NCBI GenBank assembly: GCA_020850015.1
Contig: JADZFF010000003.1
Location: forward strand, 1 to 43,474
Direction: 5' to 3'
Source of the DNA: Bdellovibrionales bacterium
Lineage (GTDB): Bacteria > Bdellovibrionota > UBA1018 > JADZFF01
DNA length: 43,474 nucleotides
The first letter of the stretch is position 1. Each line of letters starts with the position of its first letter. Below, piece after piece: positions 17,154 through 25,263 of the stretch. The notes beneath the pieces are model-generated. The model did no database searches, was not told where the DNA came from, and saw only the letters and a list, made by a program, of their open reading frames with translations. The translations under genes were made by a program, and so were the position numbers.

Positions 17154-17939
17154 ATGAAGTCCTGGATCCTTCACTTGGCCGTCGTTCTTGCTTCCGCTCC
17201 TGTCGCCCACGCCTCCTTCGAGGGTGGAATCGGGCTCAATCTGGAGTCGCAGTTCGTCTTCGTGCTGAAGCATCCCGATCCCGCGCGTCCGCCCGCTTTC
17301 GTGCGGGTCTCCGAGGTCGAAACCTTTACCCGGATGACCACCGAGGAAGGCTACGAGGTCGTGGCTCAGCAGGATGAAAACGGCGAAACCGTCCCGGCTC
17401 TCGGCCGCGTGCTCCCTGCAGAGCTGGTTGCCGCGGAGGCTTCGTCCGCCGAAAGCCACGATGCCATTGAAGTCTGCGATGAGGCCTGCCGCGAGGAAGC
17501 GGAGGCGAAGAGCCTGAAGGACCGCATGGACCTGGGGCTTGGGCTTAACCTCGGACTCACCACCGGGCTCAAGGCGCGCGTCCTCGCGATCCTGGACAAC
17601 GGTTTCATGGTGGGCGTGGATCTCGATATCGGTACGATTCTCTTCATCTCCGACGCCACGGCGAGCGTGGTGGCGGGCTGGCAGTTCATGGCGGGCAACC
17701 ACGCTCTTCGTCCCTACGTGACCGTGGGGGTCGGCGGTTCGACGGTGTTCGCGATCCTCGCGGTCGCCTCGGGCACGATCTACAAGGCCGGCGTCGGCTT
17801 CGAGTGGAAGCCCGCGCGCTGGTTCGGGTTGGGCATCGAAGGCGGCGTGGCCATGATCGACTACAACGACGCCCAGACCAGTGCCGAGAACATCGTGTTT
17901 CCCTGGGGCCGCCTGAACGTCATGTTCTATTTCCTCTGA
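17154..17939 (+). CDS. Putative outer-membrane beta-barrel protein
   Basis: A 261-residue protein. ATG 17154 is preferred because AAGGAG (17138-17143) lies ten bases upstream and a normal signal peptide (MKSWILHLAVVLASAPVAHA) starts there; an in-frame GTG at 17094 would bury it. Residues 20-120 are acidic and include a paired-Cys segment CDEACREEAEAK. Residues about 120-261 alternate Gly and hydrophobics in strand-length runs (LGLGLNLGLTTGLKARV, FMVGVDLDIGTILF, PYVTVGVGGSTVFAI, FGLGIEGGVAMIDY) and end MFYFL, as in small outer-membrane barrels. Function unknown. A 12-bp hairpin follows at 17951-17981. Confidence 0.78.
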   Translation: MKSWILHLAVVLASAPVAHASFEGGIGLNLESQFVFVLKHPDPARPPAFVRVSEVETFTRMTTEEGYEVVAQQDENGETVPALGRVLPAELVAAEASSAESHDAIEVCDEACREEAEAKSLKDRMDLGLGLNLGLTTGLKARVLAILDNGFMVGVDLDIGTILFISDATASVVAGWQFMAGNHALRPYVTVGVGGSTVFAILAVASGTIYKAGVGFEWKPARWFGLGIEGGVAMIDYNDAQTSAENIVFPWGRLNVMFYFL

Positions 17940-17950
17940 TCAGGGTTGAT

Positions 17951-17981
17951 GCCCACGAGGCCCCGAAGAGGCTTCGTGGGC
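17951..17981 (+). terminator. Hairpin after the outer-membrane-like gene
   Basis: Two 12-base arms (17951-17962 and 17970-17981) pair with one G-U wobble and a seven-base loop, 11 bases after the stop. No U-tract follows, so it may be a weak terminator or a 3'-end stabiliser. Confidence 0.5.
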
Positions 17982-18092
17982 GTAGCTCCTCGCTAAGCAG
18001 GCGCCTGGGGTCACTTCCGGGCCCCCGAACCCGAATCGACCCACGACGTCCGCAGCTAGATAACGCTTCGCACCCTAAAACTTTCTCCAAGC

Positions 18093-18119
18093 TACGCTTG
18101 ACTTACGCATCTTATACGC
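18093..18119 (+). promoter_or_regulatory. Triple TACGC direct repeat upstream of lexA (candidate LexA operator)
   Basis: TACGC occurs at 18093-18097, 18104-18108 and 18115-18119, exactly 11 bases apart, ending 15 bases before the lexA start. A TTGACT -35-like element (18098-18103) lies within the array. LexA genes usually repress themselves, and alphaproteobacterial LexA uses a direct repeat of GTTC with the same 11-base period, so this is a plausible operator. No second copy was found in front of imuA. Confidence 0.5.
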
Positions 18120-18134
18120 CTAGCTTGGAAAAGT

Positions 18135-18878
18135 ATGGTTGAGCATCACCTCACCCCCAAGCAGAAGAAGCTCCTGGAATTCATCTCGGACTATCAGGAG
18201 CGTGAAGGGCTGGCGCCCTCCCAGCAGGAGATCGCGCGGCACTTCGGTTTCCGGTCGCTCGGCACCGTCCAGAACTATCTGGTCCGCCTGGAACGCCAGG
18301 GGCTTCTGCAAAAATCTCCGAATGCCCATCGAGGCATGAAGGTCCTTCCCTCCACAACCACATCGGACGGGCAGGAACAGATCGAGCGCGAGGCGGGCGG
18401 CACTCAGGCCGCTCGCCCCTCGGCCTGGGCGTTCTCGGAGCCGTCAGTGGTGGAGCTTCCTCTCGCGGGCCGCGTGGCGGCGGGTCGCCCTATCGAAGCG
18501 ATCGAGCGTCAGGAGACGATGGAGATTCCGGCCTCTCTTCTGGGCCGCACTCCGATGGGTTCTGACGGCCAGCCGACGATGGACCATTTGGTACTGAAAG
18601 TTCAGGGCGACTCGATGATCGAGGACGGCATCCTGGACGGAGATTTCGTGATCGTGCGCAAGCAGACCTCCGCCCACAACGGACAGACTGTGGTGGCGCT
18701 GGTGAACAACGAGGCTACGATCAAGCGCTTTTACCGAAAAGGGTCTCGCGTGGAACTCCACGCGGCGAATCCCAACTACGAACCGATCCTGGTGGAGTCC
18801 CTGACCGAGGGAGCCGTCGGCGTTCCGGATTTCCGGATCGAAGGGATCTTGGTGGGGGTGATTCGACGTGTGGAATAA
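18135..18878 (+). CDS. lexA: LexA repressor, SOS regulator
   Basis: A 247-residue LexA. The N-terminal winged helix-turn-helix spans about residues 5-68 (LTPKQKKLLEFI, SQQEIARHFGFRSLGTVQNYL). The autoproteolysis site is Ala116-Gly117 in GRVAAGRP. The catalytic dyad is Ser160 in QGDSM and Lys197 in EATIKRF. RecA filaments trigger self-cleavage and release SOS genes. It is about 45 residues longer than E. coli LexA, mainly through a linker of about 35 residues between the domains (about 70-105, rich in Ser, Glu, Gly and Ala) and a short insert near 137-147. The recognition helix differs from the E. coli type, so a different operator is expected. The imuA-imuB-dnaE2 genes follow on the same strand. 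Confidence 0.96.
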   Translation: MVEHHLTPKQKKLLEFISDYQEREGLAPSQQEIARHFGFRSLGTVQNYLVRLERQGLLQKSPNAHRGMKVLPSTTTSDGQEQIEREAGGTQAARPSAWAFSEPSVVELPLAGRVAAGRPIEAIERQETMEIPASLLGRTPMGSDGQPTMDHLVLKVQGDSMIEDGILDGDFVIVRKQTSAHNGQTVVALVNNEATIKRFYRKGSRVELHAANPNYEPILVESLTEGAVGVPDFRIEGILVGVIRRVE

Positions 18879-19228
18879 AAATTCGAGACCGTGATCGGTC
18901 TGCATCACGGCTAGTACATCCAGTTCTATTTCCTAAAGGATTGAGTTCTTAAACGCTCTGAGGCGCCGTTCTTTACGGAGTCTCCCAGGGGCAGGCGGAC
19001 GTGCGCCTGAAGGGGTTCGTCATGTCGATGCAGGCAGAAATTTTTGTAACAGAGCTCTCCCCCAGAGACCGCTCCTCCGAAGCGCGGCAGAGGGAAGACG
19101 TAGGAAACCGGGCGGCGCTCCATCATCCGAAAATGCGGCGGATGAGTAGCAATGTCGATGTCTCGGGGCCCGGCCCCGGTGATTCCTCGTCCTCCTCTAC
19201 TGTCGCTCTCGGAGGAGCGGAGTTTTCC
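18879..19228. other. 350-base lexA-imuA intergenic region with inverted repeats
   Basis: Just after lexA, CCGTGAT (18889-18895) and ATCACGG (18904-18910) form a perfect 7-bp inverted repeat with an eight-base spacer. Overlapping it, GACCG and CGGTC (18887-18900) form a second, smaller one. This could be a terminator or an operator controlling imuA separately. The rest is open in the imuA frame back to 19001, but the implied N-terminal extension is Ser/Arg-rich and unlike the family. I see no good sigma-70 promoter. Confidence 0.45.
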
Positions 19229-19861
19229 ATGAACTGGAACCTGCGGGAAAAGCTTCTGCGAGTGGTTCAGGCCGCGCCCTATCAAGTGCGGGGCTTTCGT
19301 GAATTTGCGCATCTTCCACCGCAGATCGAGGGCGTGCCATGTGGGGCTGTCATTGAGGTCTCGGGACCGGCCGGCGGCGGAAAGACCGAGTGGGTGCTGA
19401 GGTTTCTGGCTCGTCACCGCGAGCTTTCGGTCGCTTGGGTGGAGTGCTCCAGGCGCCACACGCTTTATCCCGTGGCGATCGAGCAGCGGGGTGTGGCGAT
19501 CGATCGAGTGCTTTGGCTTGAATCCGAAAATCGCGAGCAGGTGCTCTGGGCCGCGCTCCAGGCGCTTCAGAGCCGACTCTGCGCCGTCGTGGTGGTTTCG
19601 GCGGGTGAGCGCGGGCTCGATGCGGTGGAGCTTCGCCGGCTTCAGATTGAAGCAGAACGCTCGGGTGCCACGGCGCTCGTACTTTCGGAGCAGGCTACGG
19701 CCGGTCACACCTGGCCCCTGGCGCTTCAGCTCAGAATTTCGGGTTGGCAGGATGCCACGGCCCGAGGTGGAAACGGAATCCGGTCTGTGGCGGAGCCCGC
19801 CGGATTTCAGTGTCAACTCCTCAAAGGAAAGGGACGTGTGTCATGGAACGGAATCGTTTGA
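19229..19861 (+). CDS. imuA: ImuA, RecA-like mutagenesis accessory protein
   Basis: A 210-residue ImuA, a RecA-related protein that works with ImuB and DnaE2 in damage-induced, error-prone translesion synthesis. The start at ATG 19229 follows GGAGGAG and CGGAG sequences six to eleven bases upstream, and gives the usual opening NLREKLLRVV. An in-frame ATG at 19142 is an alternative. A P-loop GPAGGGKT (46-53) is followed by VAWVECSRRHTLYPVAIEQRGV and DRVLWLESENREQVLWAALQAL, typical of the family. The RecA-like core is small and lacks the RecA C-terminal domain. Its stop overlaps the start of imuB by 19 bases. Confidence 0.88.
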   Translation: MNWNLREKLLRVVQAAPYQVRGFREFAHLPPQIEGVPCGAVIEVSGPAGGGKTEWVLRFLARHRELSVAWVECSRRHTLYPVAIEQRGVAIDRVLWLESENREQVLWAALQALQSRLCAVVVVSAGERGLDAVELRRLQIEAERSGATALVLSEQATAGHTWPLALQLRISGWQDATARGGNGIRSVAEPAGFQCQLLKGKGRVSWNGIV

Positions 19862-21417
19862 CGCTGATCCAGTCAGGCCAGCAGGCGGAGCTCATCAACG
19901 CAGAAAGTGGCTTGAGAGCGGCAGCTCCGCAGTTGCCGCCTTCGCAGGCGCAGCCTCTTCCCGCAGCGGTTAGGCGCCGAGTGATGTGCCTGTACTTCAG
20001 GCCCGCTCCCGGGGCGGGAGCGCAGGGGCGTTTGGGAAAGTCCTGGGAAGTTCCTTTGGGTCCCATTGCCGAGAGCTGTCTCCGGCTGAGCCCTCGCGTG
20101 GCGCTTCGCCCGGGTGAGGCGGTGTTTGTGGAGATTGAACCCGGGAGGCGGCAGACGGAGGAGGGTCTGGTGCTCCGGGCTCTTCTCTTGTGCAAGAGAT
20201 TCCGTTTCGCTCCCAGGATTACCGTGGCCGACGACGCGCCCACGGCCTTGGCCATGGCCCGCGTCCAGTGCGACTCGGCCAAGGAACTCCCGCTCGAGGC
20301 TCTGCTCGATTACGCGAGCCCTTTCGAACGTAGGAATCCAGGGGATCCGGCCGCAAAACGCATGGGGTACGTGCTGCTGTCGCTCCGAGGACTGGGTCTC
20401 AAGACGCTCGAGGATTTCACGAAGCTGCCCCCCGGATCGCTCGTCAGCCGGTTTGGCGAGGAGGGTCAGGCCCTCGGCCGAGATCTTCGGGAGGCGCTCA
20501 CCCGCCCCTGGCCAAGGTTCACCCCAGAGGAGCGCATCACGGAGGAGCGCGATCTCCGAGAGGTCGATACTCAGGATGCCTGTGAGGACTTCTCGCTCGT
20601 CCTCAATGGCCTGGAATCGGTGATCGATCCTGCCATGGCCCGTCTTCGGGGCCGTGGGCTTCGGGCGGCCTCCGTTCGCGTCGAGCTGGAGCTGGAAAGG
20701 CGCGACGGGGCAGCGCCAATGCTCCGATTTTGGAGCCTCTGGCTTCCGGTTCCCCAGGGGACCACCCGTGGGGTGATCCCTCTCCTGCGCGATCGGATGC
20801 GCTTTGACATCGATCGAGATCCTTTTCGCTCCGGTGTCGTTCAGATACGCTTCCAGGTGCTCGAGACAGTCCGGGGAAGAACATCCCAGGGGGATCTCTT
20901 TCAGGGCTCAGCCGAGGAAGGAGAGGCCTGGGATGCACTTCTAGCGCGCATGAGCGCCAAGCTCGGCCACGAGCATGTGTTTCGCGCGCGTCCCGTCGAT
21001 CGGCATCTGCCCGAGCGGTCCTGGACCCGAATCCTGCCAGACGCACTGGGGAGAAACGAGCTGTCGGCAAGACGAGCCGTTCATCGTGCGGTTTCAGGGA
21101 GCTCCCAGGAGCCTCCCCCAGGGGCGGAAGCTTCCGTCGATGCGCGCGTATCCCTGGCCCCGCGGCCCTCCCGGCTTCTCGCGCACCCTTTGCGCCTTAG
21201 GCGCGTGGGCCGTGTAATCACCGCGTTGGACGACGGTCGGCAATGGGTGATCCGCGAGTCCATGGGGGGCGAGCGGATTGCTGGCGAGTGGTGGTTTCAC
21301 CCCAGCCATCAGTCGTACGAACGTTCGTATTCCCAGGTTCTTACTGAGGAAGGGCAGCGTCTTTGGACCTTTGTCACTCCGGAAGGGGCTCTCTTTCTTC
21401 ACGGGTTCTTTGATTGA
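19843..21417 (+). CDS. imuB: ImuB, Y-family polymerase-like mutasome subunit
   Basis: A 524-residue Y-family polymerase homologue. I choose ATG 19843, preceded by AAAGGAAAGGGA, over an upstream in-frame ATG inside imuA. The catalytic carboxylates of Pol IV/V are not evident: the N-terminal palm reads VMCLYFRP where active enzymes have DxD, as expected for ImuB, which serves as a hub rather than a polymerase. A helix-hairpin-helix region (about 175-205, LRGLGLKTLEDFTKLPPGSL) and little-finger-like region follow. The beta-clamp motif QGDLF is at 349-353. The C-terminus has the family's conserved WWFHPSHQSYERSYSQVLTE and ends HGFFD. dnaE2 starts 18 bases downstream. Confidence 0.92.
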   Translation: MERNRLTLIQSGQQAELINAESGLRAAAPQLPPSQAQPLPAAVRRRVMCLYFRPAPGAGAQGRLGKSWEVPLGPIAESCLRLSPRVALRPGEAVFVEIEPGRRQTEEGLVLRALLLCKRFRFAPRITVADDAPTALAMARVQCDSAKELPLEALLDYASPFERRNPGDPAAKRMGYVLLSLRGLGLKTLEDFTKLPPGSLVSRFGEEGQALGRDLREALTRPWPRFTPEERITEERDLREVDTQDACEDFSLVLNGLESVIDPAMARLRGRGLRAASVRVELELERRDGAAPMLRFWSLWLPVPQGTTRGVIPLLRDRMRFDIDRDPFRSGVVQIRFQVLETVRGRTSQGDLFQGSAEEGEAWDALLARMSAKLGHEHVFRARPVDRHLPERSWTRILPDALGRNELSARRAVHRAVSGSSQEPPPGAEASVDARVSLAPRPSRLLAHPLRLRRVGRVITALDDGRQWVIRESMGGERIAGEWWFHPSHQSYERSYSQVLTEEGQRLWTFVTPEGALFLHGFFD

Positions 21418-21435
21418 GAGGAGGCGCAGTCTTCT

Positions 21436-24400
21436 ATGACCACCCGAATCCCTTCCCCGCCCCCGCGGTACGCGGAGCTTCGGGCCAAAAGCTGCTTCTC
21501 GTTTCTCAGGGGGGCTTCCCATCCGGAGGAGCTGGTGGAGCGCGCTGCGGAACTGGGTTTGAGCGCTCTGGCGATCACGGACCGAAACGGGGTCTATGGC
21601 GCGGCCCGCGCCCATCAAGAGGCCAAAAAACACCCTGATCTCAAACTGATCGTCGGCTCCGAGGTCATCTTCCGGGATGGGCCGCCGATCACGCTGCTTT
21701 CCACGAATCGCGCGGCGTACGGACTGATGTGCCGACTGCTCACGGAGGTCCACCGCGGCGAGGGCCGGATCCTGGAGCCGGGATCAGAAGAATGCGAAGA
21801 GCCGGGAAAAAAAGATGATCGCTCGATCGCCTGGGCCTCCTTTCGTGCGCTTCTAGGAAAGCAAGCCCACCGGGAGGCGCTCCATGGCCTGATCGCGCTC
21901 CCGGACCCAGGGCGCGAGTCCTATGGCGACCTCAAGGAGCTCTTCTCCGCAGGGAATCGCCTCTATCTGCCCCTTTGGAGGGCTCTCGACGGGCGCGACG
22001 CCGCTCGGGAAGCCAGGGTCCGCGACCTTTCCAGCCGCTGGGCCATTCCCATCGTGGCCACGAATGACGTGCACGTGCACGTCGCCTCGCGGTCCCGAAT
22101 CCACGACGTCATGACGGCCGCACGCCACAACGTCACCCTTGAAACGGCGGGACGTCGTGTCTTCTCGAACGCGGAAAAGCACCTCAAGTCCGGCTCGGAA
22201 ATGGCTGCGCTCTTCTCAGGGATTCCCGAGGCGCTGGAGCGTACCCTCGAGATCGCCGACCGTTGCGCCTTTCAGATGAGCGAGTTGAAGTATCGGTATC
22301 CCAGCGAGTGGATCCCTTCTGAACATAGCTCTCGAACGTATCTCCGCGAGCTTGTGGAGCGAGGCGCGCGCGAGCGTTACACCGAAGGTGTTCCTGCCGA
22401 CGTCCGCGCTGTTCTTGAGCACGAGCTCCGTCTCATCGAGGAGCTCGACTACGCCGACTACTTTCTCACGATCCAAGAAATTGTCGCCTACGCCCGCTCG
22501 CGCGGCATTCTCTGCCAGGGAAGGGGTTCCGCCGCCAATTCCGCCGTCTGCTACTGCCTGGGCATCACCTCCATCGATCCCGTTCGGATGAACCTGCTCT
22601 TCGAGCGGTTTTTGTCCAAGGAGCGCGAGGAGCCGCCGGACATCGACGTCGACTTCGAGCACGAGCGCCGCGAGGAGGTGATTCAGTGGGTGTATGAGAA
22701 ATACGGCAGGCATCGCGCGGCAATGGTGTGCACCTACGTCACCTATCGATCCAAAGGGGCGCTCCGCGAGGTGCGAAAGGCCTTCGGCTACGCCGACGGC
22801 GATCCCATCGGCGACCCAGACAAGGCCAAGCTCGTGGCCGCGCTCGCCGAGGAGCTGTATGGCTTTCCGAGGCACCTTTCGATCCACTCGGGCGGGTTCA
22901 CGCTCTCGGCCGACGATCTCATCGAGATCGTGCCGGTTGAACCAGCCACCATGGAAGGGCGCACCGTCATTCAGTGGGACAAAAACGATCTTGAGGGCTT
23001 AGGTCTCCTAAAGGTCGACTTGCTGAGCCTCGGCATGCTCACCGCAATCCACCGCACCTTCGATTCCATCGCCAACCCCGCTTTGCAGTTTCACACCGTG
23101 CCAGCGGACGACCCTCAGACCTACGCGATGATCCAGGCGGCGGATACGGTGGGCGTGTTTCAGATCGAGTCCCGCGCGCAGATGAACATGCTCGGCCGCC
23201 TGCAGCCCGAAAATTTCTACGACCTCGTGATTGAGGTGGCTCTCGTCCGGCCCGGTCCCATCGTCGGGAAGATGGTTCACCCCGACCTGAAGCGTCGCCG
23301 TGGAGAGGAGCCCATCGATCTCCCTCACCCGGATCTCGCGCCGATTCTCGGGAAAACGCTCGGTGTTCCCATCTTCCAGGAGCAGGTGATGAAGATGGCC
23401 ATCGTGCTCGCCGATTTCACTCCCGGCGAGGCCGATCAGCTCCGGCGCGCCATCGCCGCCTGGAGATCCGCCGGAAGCATCGAGGTGGTGGGCGAGCGAC
23501 TCAGGCAGGGCCTGCTCAAGAAGGGCCTACCCGCCGAGTTCGTGGACCGGGTGTTTCAACAGATCAAGGGATTCTCGGAGTACGGATTCCCCGAGTCGCA
23601 CGCTGCCTCGTTCGCCCTGATCGCCTACGTTTCCTGCTACCTCAAATGCCACTATCCCGCGGAGTTCACCGCCGCCCTCATCAACTCTCAGCCGATGGGA
23701 TTCTATCCGGCCCACACGCTCCTCGATGATGCCAAGAGACATGGCGTCCCCGTGCTTCCCCTGGACATCAATCGCTCTGACTGGGACTGCACCCTCGAGG
23801 AGGCCGACGGGCGCAGATCCATCCGCATGGGGCTCAGGCTTGCCCGCACTCTCGGGGAGTCGTCTGGCCGCGCGCTCGTGGAGGAGCGGCGGAGGGCGGG
23901 GCCATTCCAAGGCGTGCGCGACTTCATGAACCGAGTGCCCCTTCGCAGCAACTCCCTGCACGCGCTGGCGCGCGGCGATGCTTTCGCTCCCTTCGGCGCT
24001 GATGCGCGCCACGCTCTATGGCAGGTATTGGAGCACGAGCTTCTCCTTGGCGGAGACGCGGCGGGTGCACCGAAACAGCTCAACCTCTTCTCTTTGCTCG
24101 GGGCGGAGTCTTCGAGTTCCCCCGCCGCTGGCGTCTTCCCACCCATCGCCCCCCTGGATCAGATCCAGATGGACTATGAGATTCTGGGTGCCTCTCATCG
24201 CGCGCATCCGATGCAGGCGCTCCGCTGGCGCTTCAAGAACCTGCCGCGCGCAACCAGTCGCGAAGTACGCGAAGCCAAGGCCGGCCAGTACGTACAGGCG
24301 GCGGGTCTCGTTCTCATCCGGCAGAGGCCTCCTACGGCTAGAGGCATGGTGTTCGCCACCTTGGAAGACGAGCATGGGTTCCTGGATTTGGCGCTCCAGC

Positions 24401-24588
24401 CGCAGGTCTACGAACGGACGCGGGAGGTCTTCATGAACCAGTGTTTCCTGGTGATGTCAGGTACGCTCCAGCGCGATCGCCACACCGTGAGTGTGCTGGT
24501 TCGCCAGATTCGCCCTATCTGGGCCGATCTAGCCGAAGCCCCAGCCATAGCTCGACGCGTCGACACCCGGACCTATTTCCACGGCTAA
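21436..24588 (+). CDS. dnaE2: Error-prone DNA polymerase III alpha subunit DnaE2
   Basis: A 1050-residue C-family polymerase of the DnaE2 class, the polymerising subunit of the ImuA-ImuB-DnaE2 mutasome. The N-terminal PHP domain begins YAELRAKSCFSFLRGASHPEE. The palm motifs are QGRGSAANSAVCYCLGI and the catalytic PDIDVDFEHERRE, with Asp402, Asp404 and Asp406. The fingers contain LLKVDLLSLGMLTA and PGPIVGKMVHP; a helix-hairpin-helix and an OB-fold (QAAGLVLIRQRPPTARG) follow. The protein ends VDTRTYFHG, the DnaE2 terminus. It lacks the tau/epsilon-binding tail of replicative DnaE. A GAGAGGAGG Shine-Dalgarno precedes ATG 21436. Expression is expected to be SOS-induced with imuA and imuB. Confidence 0.97.
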   Translation: MTTRIPSPPPRYAELRAKSCFSFLRGASHPEELVERAAELGLSALAITDRNGVYGAARAHQEAKKHPDLKLIVGSEVIFRDGPPITLLSTNRAAYGLMCRLLTEVHRGEGRILEPGSEECEEPGKKDDRSIAWASFRALLGKQAHREALHGLIALPDPGRESYGDLKELFSAGNRLYLPLWRALDGRDAAREARVRDLSSRWAIPIVATNDVHVHVASRSRIHDVMTAARHNVTLETAGRRVFSNAEKHLKSGSEMAALFSGIPEALERTLEIADRCAFQMSELKYRYPSEWIPSEHSSRTYLRELVERGARERYTEGVPADVRAVLEHELRLIEELDYADYFLTIQEIVAYARSRGILCQGRGSAANSAVCYCLGITSIDPVRMNLLFERFLSKEREEPPDIDVDFEHERREEVIQWVYEKYGRHRAAMVCTYVTYRSKGALREVRKAFGYADGDPIGDPDKAKLVAALAEELYGFPRHLSIHSGGFTLSADDLIEIVPVEPATMEGRTVIQWDKNDLEGLGLLKVDLLSLGMLTAIHRTFDSIANPALQFHTVPADDPQTYAMIQAADTVGVFQIESRAQMNMLGRLQPENFYDLVIEVALVRPGPIVGKMVHPDLKRRRGEEPIDLPHPDLAPILGKTLGVPIFQEQVMKMAIVLADFTPGEADQLRRAIAAWRSAGSIEVVGERLRQGLLKKGLPAEFVDRVFQQIKGFSEYGFPESHAASFALIAYVSCYLKCHYPAEFTAALINSQPMGFYPAHTLLDDAKRHGVPVLPLDINRSDWDCTLEEADGRRSIRMGLRLARTLGESSGRALVEERRRAGPFQGVRDFMNRVPLRSNSLHALARGDAFAPFGADARHALWQVLEHELLLGGDAAGAPKQLNLFSLLGAESSSSPAAGVFPPIAPLDQIQMDYEILGASHRAHPMQALRWRFKNLPRATSREVREAKAGQYVQAAGLVLIRQRPPTARGMVFATLEDEHGFLDLALQPQVYERTREVFMNQCFLVMSGTLQRDRHTVSVLVRQIRPIWADLAEAPAIARRVDTRTYFHG

Positions 24589-24595
24589 TGCGCCG

Positions 24596-24620
24596 CGTCT
24601 AGCGAAGATTCTACTAGACG
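24596..24620 (+). terminator. Inverted repeat after dnaE2
   Basis: CGTCTAG (24596-24602) and CTAGACG (24614-24620) are perfect 7-bp arms with an 11-base spacer, eight bases after the dnaE2 stop. There is no U-tract, so terminator function is uncertain; it could be an operator for the following gene. Confidence 0.4.
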
Positions 24621-24730
24621 ACCGAAACCCGGACCCGTTATCTCCAAGAGGTACCTCACAGTATAAGTCGGCAATAGGGGCCGGCGTATCTACCAAAGAC
24701 CGTAAATCTTTGACTACCAGGAGGCTCTGC

Positions 24731-25207
24731 TTGATTCGTCGCTTCGCGCTCTCGTCGATCGCTCTGGCCACGCTCCTCGCGCCTGGTCTCTCTTTCGCCT
24801 TCCCGATGGCTCCTGATGAGGAAGCCACTCCGGGTGAGTACTGCACACGCAGCCACGATGACTACACCGAAGACCGGTACGAAGAGGGCATTCCCTACTG
24901 CGAACGGAATGTTTCAAGCGGGCTCAAAGCCGACATCTATGAGGCCTACGGCATTCCCGCGCGTTGCCGAAAGCACTACACCGTCGATCACCTCATCCCG
25001 CTCTCCATGGGCGGGAGCAACGACTTCACCAACCTCTGGCCCGAGGCGAAGGGTCTCACACGTACCCGCCTGAACCTCGAGCTCGACCCCTACCTCGAGC
25101 TCAAAGAGGGAAAGATCACCCAAAGAGTCGCCGTGGGCCGGGTGCTTCGCGAAAAGCTCAACCCCTCCGCGCCGCCCTCCCTTAGCATCGGTGACAACTG
25201 CGACTGA
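24731..25207 (+). CDS. Secreted HNH-type nuclease-like protein
   Basis: A 158-residue protein with a signal peptide (RRFALSSIALATLLAPGLSFA). The start is TTG 24731, because AGGAGG (24719-24724) lies six bases before it; another in-frame TTG at 24710 lies ahead of this Shine-Dalgarno. The mature chain carries an HNH motif: YTVDHLIPLSMGG with Asp86-His87, then SNDFTNLWPEA, the Asn of the second half. Four Cys residues outside it may form disulfides. HNH proteins cut DNA or RNA using one metal ion, so I infer a periplasmic or secreted nuclease for nutrition or defence. The third HNH residue is not clear, and activity is inferred. Confidence 0.8.
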   Translation: MIRRFALSSIALATLLAPGLSFAFPMAPDEEATPGEYCTRSHDDYTEDRYEEGIPYCERNVSSGLKADIYEAYGIPARCRKHYTVDHLIPLSMGGSNDFTNLWPEAKGLTRTRLNLELDPYLELKEGKITQRVAVGRVLREKLNPSAPPSLSIGDNCD

Positions 25208-25263
25208 CCTCGCGCAAAGCACAGCCTTTTTAGGCCCTTAGGCCCCCATGCTATCCTCACGAA

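Noticed and set aside
18104-18115. Bdellovibrio-type LexA box TTAC-N3-GTAA
   Set aside because: TTAC is present at 18103, but the GTAA half is not at the required distance.
19001-19228. N-terminal extension of imuA
   Set aside because: The frame is open but Ser/Arg-rich and unlike ImuA; a better ribosome-binding site precedes ATG 19229.
18926-19816. Open frame on the minus strand opposite imuA
   Set aside because: imuA fits its family and operon; this frame has no signal or domain.
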